Assembly (NCBI GenBank): GCA_015486445.1
Contig: WFRT01000171.1
Location: forward strand, 1-5,174
Reading direction: 5' to 3'
Length of the DNA: 5,174 bases
DNA from: Pseudomonadota bacterium
Lineage (GTDB): Bacteria > Desulfobacterota > Anaeroferrophillalia > Anaeroferrophillales > Tharpellaceae
Shown: positions 1-4,490 of the stretch, in pieces
How positions within the stretch are numbered: position 1 is the first letter of the stretch
Layout of the letters: every line of letters begins with the position of its first letter
Notes under the pieces: generated by a model
Databases searched by the model: none
The model's input: the letters and a program-made list of their open reading frames with translations, nothing else
What the model was told of the DNA's origin: nothing
Made by a program: the position numbers and the translations under genes

Positions 1-242
1 CTGTTGATCATGTCGTGTTTGTCGAAGTTGCGGTCGCCGTCATCCTTGTTGATGTTCTGCAGGGCCTCCTTGTCGGGGCTTCGGGTTCTCCAGGCCCCGC
101 CGTAGCTCAAGGTGACGTCGCAGTCCATCCCGGCCCCGTTGCCGAAATCGAAGTTGAAGGCCGGGGCGCTGGCCGGGGCCGCCGCCAGAAGCAGCGAAAT
201 GGCCAGCATCCAGAAAAACTTCCTCCCTATCCTTGCTTTCAT
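1..242 (-). CDS. DUF1302 family outer-membrane-type protein, N-terminal part (runs off left edge)
   Basis: The first 80 codons of a minus-strand gene; the rest lies beyond position 1. The product begins with a Sec signal peptide: a basic n-region (MKARIGRK), a hydrophobic core (FFWMLAISLLLAAAP) and a likely cleavage near ASA or APA around residue 25-28. The mature start FNFDFGNG, a Y-G-G-x-W strand and the motif DDGDRNFDKHDMIN (about residues 67-80) match the N-terminus typical of DUF1302 proteins, which are predicted outer-membrane beta-barrel-like proteins of Proteobacteria, often found with DUF1329 and lipid or steroid catabolism genes. Their molecular role is not established. The gene lies 101 bp downstream of the acyl-CoA dehydrogenase on the same strand, so co-transcription is likely. 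The start at 242 gives a normal signal peptide but has only a GGGGGA ribosome site. An in-frame ATG 18 codons upstream (294-296) has a better GGAGG but would put a polar extension before the signal peptide. Confidence 0.82.
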   Translation of the reverse strand, partial: MKARIGRKFFWMLAISLLLAAAPASAPAFNFDFGNGAGMDCDVTLSYGGAWRTRSPDKEALQNINKDDGDRNFDKHDMIN

Positions 243-343
243 CAATTCCCCCTGTTTTTCCCTTGTGGTAAGTTGCGGGTTGTATAATAAAGACATTGCC
301 AGCGGCCCTCCTTGATCCACTGAAAACGTCGCTTTCGGGTTCG

Positions 344-1591
344 TCAGTCGAGCCGCTTGGGGTATTCTTCCATCAGCAGGTGGCCGCCGTGGCGGGCCAG
401 GGTTTCAGTGCTGCCGTCTTCGATCAGCGTGGCCCGGGCATCCCGGAAGAGCTTTTCAGTCAGGTATTCCCGGGTCAGGCCGTTGCCGCCCAGCAGTTGG
501 ATGGCGTCGTCGGCATTGGCGAAAGCCAATTCGGTGGACTGGATCTTGGCGGCCAGTGAATATTCGACAATTGGCGGGTTGATGCTGAAATTTAAGTTGG
601 TGGCGGCCCGGGTCAGGGCTCTCTGGGTTTCGACCCGGGCAAACATCTGGAAGAGCCTCTGCTTGGTGGTGTAGTGCTCGATCAGGGGCCGGCCGCCCTG
701 GACCCGCTCCCGGCAGTAGTTTAAAGCCTCTTCGAAAGCGGCCCGGGAAAGGCCGATCGACCAGTTGGCCATGCAGAGGTTGGCGGCGGCCAGAATGGTG
801 TCGAGAGTGGGAACGTAGAAATCGGGGTTGACGAGCAGGTGGGAGAGGGGAATCCGGACGTCATCGAAATAGATTTCACCCTGGTTGAGATCGCGCTGGC
901 CCAGTTTCTCCAGCGGTTTGCCCCGGCTCACCCCGGGATGGTCCAGGGGGACGATGCAGACGCCGCTGCCGGCAAAGCCTTTCTCCGGTTCGATCTGGAG
1001 ATGGAGCATGGTGTGGGTGGCAATCGTGCCGCCCGAAACCCAGGCCGATTTCTGGCCGTTGATAACCAGTTCGTCGCCTTCGATCCGGCCGCGGACACTG
1101 CCTTTCATGGCTGGCGAGGAGAAGTATTCCTCGCCGGCGGCAAGCGTATCGGAACCGTGTTCGGGCTCGGTGATGCCCCAGCAGCCCCGAATGCTGCCGT
1201 CTGTGCAATTGCAGTAAGGAGTGACAAATTTTTCAATCAGCTCTTCATTCCCGGACATGCAAACCAGATAGAACGGAAAAGAGCCAACCGCCAGCTGGAC
1301 GCTCAACCCGAAGCTGCCCCAGCCCAGTTCCTCCAATACCAGGCTGATCTGCAAAGGCGTCAGTCCCAGGCCGCCATAGCAGTCCGGCAGCAACAGCTTG
1401 TGATAACCCAGGGAGTAAGCTTTTGCCAAAAAAGTCCACAAGGGAGAATTGTCGGCAACCACCTCTTCAGCGCTTAGCCGGTCAAGCTCTGCAGCTACCG
1501 GACGCATCTCCTGCTCGGCAAACTTGCGGGCCGCATCCTTCAGGGCCAGATCATCCTCATTCAAATCGAGATTAATATCGAAATACCTCAT
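344..1591 (-). CDS. Acyl-CoA dehydrogenase family flavoprotein
   Basis: A complete 415-residue FAD-dependent acyl-CoA dehydrogenase, close to the usual 380-420 residues. The family oxidises acyl-CoA thioesters to enoyl-CoA and passes electrons to electron-transferring flavoprotein. Domains in order: N-terminal helical domain (about 10-130), central beta domain with the flavin/substrate motif TEPEHGSD (141-148), INGQK (177-181) and FDDVRIP (242-248), and C-terminal helical domain with QLLGGNGLTREY (365-376) and RDAR (383-386). At the site of the usual catalytic Glu (consensus Y-E-G-T) this protein has E391-D392-G393-S394, so the base is Asp or is displaced by one residue. Substrate preference cannot be read from the sequence. 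The ATG at 1591 is preceded by GGAGGGG four bases upstream, and the stop is TGA. The DUF1302 gene follows, which suggests metabolism of hydrophobic or lipid-like compounds (inference). A sigma-54-like promoter lies about 125 bp upstream of the start. Confidence 0.95.
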   Translation of the reverse strand: MRYFDINLDLNEDDLALKDAARKFAEQEMRPVAAELDRLSAEEVVADNSPLWTFLAKAYSLGYHKLLLPDCYGGLGLTPLQISLVLEELGWGSFGLSVQLAVGSFPFYLVCMSGNEELIEKFVTPYCNCTDGSIRGCWGITEPEHGSDTLAAGEEYFSSPAMKGSVRGRIEGDELVINGQKSAWVSGGTIATHTMLHLQIEPEKGFAGSGVCIVPLDHPGVSRGKPLEKLGQRDLNQGEIYFDDVRIPLSHLLVNPDFYVPTLDTILAAANLCMANWSIGLSRAAFEEALNYCRERVQGGRPLIEHYTTKQRLFQMFARVETQRALTRAATNLNFSINPPIVEYSLAAKIQSTELAFANADDAIQLLGGNGLTREYLTEKLFRDARATLIEDGSTETLARHGGHLLMEEYPKRLD

Positions 1592-1714
1592 TTTTCCCCT
1601 CCGTTACTCTAGTTTACTTTTTGAAAACTCTGCAGACTTCCGGCAGCCGCCCGGTTTATTTACCAGACCATACCAGATGAAATAGAAACTAAAATTTGAA
1701 CGCTCTAACACAAT

Positions 1715-1731
1715 AGCAATACTTATACCAA
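1715..1731 (-). promoter_or_regulatory. Candidate sigma-54 (-24/-12) promoter of the acyl-CoA dehydrogenase
   Basis: Read on the minus strand this is TTGGTATAAGTATTGCT. The -24 GG and -12 GC are separated by exactly 10 bases as in the sigma-54 consensus, with TTGG and TTGCT matching; the one weak position is T for C after GG. Transcription would start near 1704-1705 and give a leader of about 113 nt before the ATG at 1591. The surrounding DNA (about 1680-1800) is AT-rich, and a palindrome lies about 90-110 bp upstream, a usual distance for a sigma-54 activator site. Confidence 0.5.
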
Positions 1732-1822
1732 TATCATTACAATCGCCTAACATATTGAAAAATAATGATATTTGCTATTTATGCCGGATAAAAACAGTCA
1801 ATAATGACGCTATGCAGACATA

Positions 1823-1841
1823 TGTTGTCAACATGACAACA
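1823..1841. promoter_or_regulatory. Perfect palindrome, probable operator or sigma-54 activator site
   Basis: TGTTGTCAACATGACAACA is an 8+8 bp perfect inverted repeat around a 3-bp centre. Its -24 promoter partner on the minus strand is about 92 bp away. The length and symmetry fit a dimeric regulator site. The core has the GT-N7-AC spacing reported for NorR-type activators, but many other regulators bind similar palindromes, so the regulator is not named. The half-site TTGTCA recurs at 2535-2540 and 2571-2576, upstream of the plus-strand operon. Confidence 0.5.
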
Positions 1842-1858
1842 ACCATCTCAAGCGACAG

Positions 1859-2040
1859 CGGCCGGGGGAAACCCGTTTGCCGTGGCGTAAAGCGAGGCGG
1901 CACCTCTCTTTACGGCCGCCTCAGCCATGCCCCTCCCGATCCCATCACTAAACGACAGAGAAATTCCTGCCGGGGGGTGCGGTCAGGATATGGATTAAGG
2001 CTTTCGTTTTAAATGTCTGGTTGCTGTTTTCGTCCTGACC
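1859..2040. other. Block of competing hairpins (possible structured leader RNA or repeat element)
   Basis: Several stems can be drawn by eye. First, CGGC-CGGG at 1859-1866 pairs with CCCG at 1872-1875 and GCCG at 1879-1882. Second, GTAAAGCGAGG at 1887-1897 pairs with 1903-1913 (11 bp, one mismatch, 5-nt loop). Third, GAGGCGGC at 1894-1901 pairs perfectly with 1915-1922 and cannot form together with the second. Fourth, TCCTGCCG at 1965-1972 pairs with 1980-1988 with one bulged T. Fifth, GGTCAGGA at 1981-1988 pairs perfectly with 2033-2040 and excludes the fourth. No U-tract follows any of them, so they are not ordinary terminators. I do not recognise a known riboswitch class. The strand is not fixed; on the plus strand the block would precede the small ORF at 2152. 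Confidence 0.35.
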
Positions 2041-2151
2041 AGGCCGTTTTCCTCATGATTTTCATAGAAGTGGAAAGTTCAGATGGAATGTCATGATATC
2101 CATAAGATCGGTAATGGACACTCCTGGTTGCTTCAGTCAGGAGGTATAAGG

Positions 2152-2370
2152 ATGGAACACATCAACTGCAAAGAGGGGGAAGCTCCGGTCGTAAAAGAGC
2201 CGCCCGTATACATTATAATAGTTGTTTCCATTCGCAGGGAGCTTACGTGTTTGGCAGCCGGCAGCCGGGCCCGGCCGGAAATCAGACTTCGTATTTTATC
2301 CGGTGGAAACCTGCCGGGAACCATCAAGCCCTTGGGAAAAACAACGAAATCTTTCCGAAACCGCTCTTAA
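2152..2370 (+). CDS. Possible small hypothetical protein, 72 aa
   Basis: I do not recognise this product. The argument for a gene is a consensus Shine-Dalgarno, AGGAGGT at 2139-2145, ending six bases before the ATG. The N-terminus (MEHINCKEGEAPVVKEPP) looks protein-like and is followed by a short hydrophobic run, VYIIIVVSI (about residues 19-27), then a basic, low-character C-terminal half rich in R, G and K. Against it are tandem ATA codons, a C-terminal half that reads like translated non-coding DNA, and no recognisable domain. It could be a small secreted or membrane-associated peptide, a leader peptide, a gene broken after its first third, or spurious. The same frame extends upstream to an ATG at 2083, but that start has no ribosome site. 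Confidence 0.35.
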   Translation: MEHINCKEGEAPVVKEPPVYIIIVVSIRRELTCLAAGSRARPEIRLRILSGGNLPGTIKPLGKTTKSFRNRS

Positions 2371-2432
2371 AAAACCACCCCCCGCCCACCCCTGAAAGAG
2401 GGGAGATAGAATTTAGCTGAATAGTTACTGAT

Positions 2433-2470
2433 CAACAGGCCCAGCCCGGGAGGCCCCGGCGGCCTGGTTG
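2433..2470. other. Strong GC-rich hairpin
   Basis: CAACAGGCC (2433-2441) pairs with GGCCTGGTTG (2461-2470) with one bulged G. Inside it GCC-C-GGG (2444-2450) pairs with CCC-C-GGC (2454-2460) around an AGG loop with one C-C mismatch. It follows the possible 72-aa ORF by about 60 bp and could end transcription from it, but the following bases (TTAAACC) do not form a U-tract. A terminator without a good U-tract, a boundary element or a repeat are all possible. Confidence 0.4.
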
Positions 2471-2635
2471 TTAAACCGCAGGGACTTGAAAAATGCAAGG
2501 TGTTTTCCGTGAAAATCCCAAGCATCTCAGTTGGTTGTCACAGCTGATCCGTGCGCGGTTTATTGCCCCTTTGTCAGGTTTCGGTGATTTTCAAAAGCTT
2601 AATCAGTGTTCATCTGTTCTTATGATGACAGGCGA

Positions 2636-2651
2636 TGTCTTTATAAGGACA
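2636..2651. promoter_or_regulatory. Near-palindrome, candidate activator site for the sigma-54 promoter
   Basis: TGTCTTTATAAGGACA is a 16-bp inverted repeat with one mismatched pair, centred about 80 bp upstream of the -24 element at 2723. That is the usual range for an enhancer-binding-protein site. The sequence differs from the palindrome at 1823-1841, although both carry TGTC/GACA ends. Confidence 0.35.
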
Positions 2652-2722
2652 CTGCGGGTTGTCCATTTCAGCGGTAAGGTTTATAAGCGTGTTAATAGTA
2701 ACGGAAAAACCTGATAGGTTGT

Positions 2723-2739
2723 TTGGCATATTTGTTGCT
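2723..2739 (+). promoter_or_regulatory. Sigma-54 (-24/-12) promoter of the MerB-like operon
   Basis: TTGGCATATTTGTTGCT matches the sigma-54 consensus at the conserved TTGGCA (-24) and TTGCT (-12) elements, with exactly 10 bases between GG (2725-2726) and GC (2737-2738). Transcription would start near 2749-2751, leaving about 60 nt of leader before the ATG at 2810. This also argues against extending the first gene upstream to 2723. Sigma-54 promoters need an ATP-dependent activator, so the operon is probably switched by a specific signal (inference). Confidence 0.65.
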
Positions 2740-2809
2740 TTTTATTCAGGCTGACGGGGATACCAGGTGCAAAAGCCAACCGATTGCAATTATCGAAAGG
2801 AGCGAATTT

Positions 2810-3013
2810 ATGAGATCTGAGAACAAAAAATACGGTGTCGAATTGGACCCCATCACCCTGCAGAAGGGCGAATCGCTTACAGTCAATATTGGTCCTAAGG
2901 TCAAGGTGGTGCTGCGGCTGACGGGCGTGGGTCAGCCGGAGATCTGGACCGACCACAGCACGAGTATCGTGAGACCATTCGAATGGTGGTACGAGCTTAA
3001 CGAAACCTGCTGA
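2810..3013 (+). CDS. Small hypothetical protein, 67 aa, first gene of the operon
   Basis: I do not recognise this family. The ATG at 2810 is chosen because GAAAGGAG ends seven to eight bases upstream and because a promoter overlaps the longer in-frame start at 2723. The product has no signal peptide or membrane segment. It looks beta-rich, with alternating hydrophobic stretches (SLTVNIGPKVKVVLRLTG, about residues 23-40), a G-Q-P-E-I-W-T-D-H segment (41-49) and an aromatic C-terminus (FEWWYELNETC) that ends in its only cysteine. Codon use resembles the downstream genes. It precedes the QueG-like gene by 52 bp on the same strand with no terminator between, so it is probably the first gene of the operon. 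A small metal-binding, chaperone or structural partner of the downstream enzymes is conceivable, but nothing in the sequence shows it. Confidence 0.75.
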   Translation: MRSENKKYGVELDPITLQKGESLTVNIGPKVKVVLRLTGVGQPEIWTDHSTSIVRPFEWWYELNETC

Positions 3014-3065
3014 GAAAACCGGCCGCTATAAAATCGCGCCTCAGTAAAATAAGGAGTAAAACAGC

Positions 3066-3803
3066 ATGTGTGCCGAAAAAGAGAAGCAAACAAAGGAAGA
3101 AATTACCCAGAGTGTTAAGGATTATGCTTTAGAGACGCTGGGAGCGGATCTGGTGGGAATCGCCAGTGCCGACGACCCTCATTTCGTCCGGGCGCCGAAG
3201 GGCCACCACCCGACAGAACTTGTGGAAGGAGCCAAGTCGGTTGTCGTCCTGGGAATCAGACAAATGCAGGAAACCGTCTCCCATCCGATGTCGGAAATGC
3301 ACAGCAAGCATTACGACCTGATGAATATCTGGCTTGAAGAAGCCAGTTACCGGATGGCCAGAAAACTGAAGGATATGGAATTTTCCGCCTTGTTTATCCC
3401 TGAAACGGATCCTTATGAGAAGTTTTTGATCCAGCGGAATGCCGGATACCCGCGGTTTCACACCGTCTTCTGCCACATCCACGCGGCGGTCGCGGCCGGC
3501 CTTGGGAGAAGAGGAAAAATCGGAGTCGTGTTGACCCCGCAGTTCGGTCCTCTGCAGCGCTGGACCAGCATCATCACCACCGCGGATCTGATCCCGGATC
3601 CGAAGATTGAAGGAGAAATCTGCCTCGATTTCATCAAGCCCGGGACCTGCCGGAAGTGCGTCGACGCGTGTCCGAGCGCATCCCTTCGAGCCTGGCCGGA
3701 AGAGGGTGGTGTGCAAATGTATAAATGCGCACATAACAACGGGAAACTGGGACGCGGCGTCATGTGCGCAAACTGCCTCGCCGCCTGCCCCGTGGGCAGA
3801 TAA
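3066..3803 (+). CDS. QueG/reductive-dehalogenase-like double [4Fe-4S] protein
   Basis: A 245-residue soluble protein of the broad family that includes epoxyqueuosine reductase QueG and respiratory reductive dehalogenases. Family features in order: GADLVGIAS (26-34), AKSVVVLGIR (56-65), YDLMN (83-87), the H-x-H-A-A-V-A-A-G-L-G core (137-147), LTPQFGP (156-162) and a C-terminal ferredoxin-like segment. Cysteines C195, C198 and C202, then C221, C234, C237 and C241, are arranged as two CxxCxxxCP motifs. With C186 they make eight, enough for two [4Fe-4S] clusters. It is much shorter than QueG (about 380 residues in E. coli) and I do not see the QueG active-site Asp context, so a tRNA-modification role is unlikely. 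QueG relatives bind cobalamin; whether this one does is open. AAGGAG precedes the ATG. A flavodoxin-like gene begins 28 bp after its TAA, which suggests an electron-transfer pair serving the MerB-like protein (inference). Confidence 0.82.
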   Translation: MCAEKEKQTKEEITQSVKDYALETLGADLVGIASADDPHFVRAPKGHHPTELVEGAKSVVVLGIRQMQETVSHPMSEMHSKHYDLMNIWLEEASYRMARKLKDMEFSALFIPETDPYEKFLIQRNAGYPRFHTVFCHIHAAVAAGLGRRGKIGVVLTPQFGPLQRWTSIITTADLIPDPKIEGEICLDFIKPGTCRKCVDACPSASLRAWPEEGGVQMYKCAHNNGKLGRGVMCANCLAACPVGR

Positions 3804-3831
3804 TTTGAGATTGTGATGGAGGGTCTGAGGA

Positions 3832-4476
3832 ATGAGGATGCTCGTTGCCTATTTTTCGTATACGGGATACACGGAAGAGCTTGCCCTGGCCATACGCGCC
3901 GAATTGGAAAACCGGGGCCATGAAGTGGTCGTCGAGAAGATAAAGCCGGCGGTTACCTATTCGTGGCTGCGGGAGGCGGCCAGGGATTTTCCCCGGTATC
4001 CCTCCATCATTTTATCCCTGATAAGCGCTTCCTGGAAGCGGCACCACCTGCGCACCTACAATCAGGTGGAAGAGGACATTCAGGCCCTGCGCTACCCGGA
4101 CGTATCCGAGTTTGACCGGATCTGTGTGGGCGGGCCGAAGTGGGCTCAGATGTCCTACCCGGTGGCCCGCTACCTGCAGATTGTCCGGGGCATTCGGGGC
4201 AAGAAGGTCGGTAGCTTCTGCACGGTCGGCGGCCCTCCCCTGCCCGTGTTCGAAGAGGAATTTATCTTTGAGCCCATGAAAAGACTGATCGAGCGCATGG
4301 GGGCCCAGATGGTCGGCCGAGTCTGTATATCGAGTGCCTACCACGCGGCCCGGATCATGCCGCTGTTTCGGCTTATAAGCCGCATCCGTTTCCGCCGGCC
4401 GGTAACCGATTTCCTGCTGGAAAGCGAATACGGCAAGACCGGTGTCAGGGATTTCTGCACGGCAATTGAACAGTAA
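3832..4476 (+). CDS. Flavodoxin-like FMN protein
   Basis: A 214-residue cytoplasmic flavodoxin-fold protein. The FMN phosphate loop is S-Y-T-G-Y-T (9-14) after the first strand MLVAYF. The second flavin loop is DRICVGGPKW (95-104), and GKKVGSFCTVGG (123-134) is the third. Between the first and second loops lies an extended insert (about 42-85) with many aromatic and basic residues. The C-terminal region (about 170-200) is rich in Arg. It is larger than simple flavodoxins (about 140-180 residues) and nearer the WrbA/multimeric flavodoxin size. The likely role is one- or two-electron transfer using FMN. GGAGGG at 3818-3823 favours the ATG at 3832, but GAGG at 3827-3830 also fits an ATG at 3838, two codons later. 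The MerB-like gene follows after 14 bp, so tight co-expression is expected. The redox partner is inferred from position only. Confidence 0.85.
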   Translation: MRMLVAYFSYTGYTEELALAIRAELENRGHEVVVEKIKPAVTYSWLREAARDFPRYPSIILSLISASWKRHHLRTYNQVEEDIQALRYPDVSEFDRICVGGPKWAQMSYPVARYLQIVRGIRGKKVGSFCTVGGPPLPVFEEEFIFEPMKRLIERMGAQMVGRVCISSAYHAARIMPLFRLISRIRFRRPVTDFLLESEYGKTGVRDFCTAIEQ

Positions 4477-4490
4477 AAGGGGAAGGGAAA

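Larger units (their letters stand above)
1592..2151. other. Intergenic region, no convincing gene
   Basis: This 560-bp stretch contains the acyl-CoA dehydrogenase leader and promoter (1592-1731), an AT-rich segment to about 1800, the palindrome at 1823-1841 and, from 1859 to 2040, a run of potential hairpins. The open frame at 1755-2012 on the plus strand lacks a ribosome site, has no recognisable protein sequence and runs through the palindrome and the hairpins, so I do not call it. No tRNA or rRNA signature was seen. A copy of TCATGAT followed by a TTCAT/TCCAT-like tail occurs twice (about 2053 and 2090), probably by chance. Confidence 0.6.
2371..2809. other. Intergenic region upstream of the plus-strand operon
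   Basis: This stretch has no gene I can support. It begins with a small CCCCT/AGGGG hairpin (about 2389-2403), continues with the strong hairpin at 2433-2470, then about 250 bp carrying TTGTCA half-sites (2535, 2571) and a 16-bp near-palindrome (2636-2651), and ends with a sigma-54-type promoter (2723-2739) and a leader of about 60 nt. A 73-codon open frame (2493-2714) has only a weak GGGA before its ATG and no familiar residues, and it crosses the presumed regulatory sites, so it is treated as chance. Confidence 0.6.

Noticed and set aside
839..1477. A 212-codon plus-strand open frame inside the acyl-CoA dehydrogenase gene.
   Set aside because: It is a shadow of the minus-strand gene, whose protein has full family motifs and a good ribosome site.
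1796..1801. TTGACT on the minus strand as a sigma-70 -35 box for the acyl-CoA dehydrogenase.
   Set aside because: No acceptable -10 box lies 16-18 bases downstream, and the sigma-54-like element nearby fits better.
2053..2107. Two similar copies of TCATGAT plus a TTCAT/TCCAT-like tail, as a direct repeat.
   Set aside because: Too short and imperfect to distinguish from chance in one sequence.
2389..2403. The CCCCT-GAAAG-AGGGG hairpin as a terminator.
   Set aside because: The stem has only five pairs and no U-tract follows on the plus strand; on the minus strand the T-run is separated by a G-rich stretch.
2493..2714. A 73-codon plus-strand open frame upstream of the operon.
   Set aside because: Weak ribosome site, no familiar residues, and it overlaps the presumed activator sites and nearly reaches the sigma-54 promoter.
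2723..2809. A longer N-terminus for the 67-aa protein starting with TTG at 2723.
   Set aside because: The start codon lies inside the -24 element, there is no ribosome site there, and a good one exists before the ATG at 2810.
3011..3013. The TGA ending the 67-aa gene directly after a Cys could be another selenocysteine codon (a C-U pair).
   Set aside because: Only five codons follow before TAA, no hairpin starts at the required distance, and positions 23-24 counted from the UGA are not G-U. It is treated as a normal stop.
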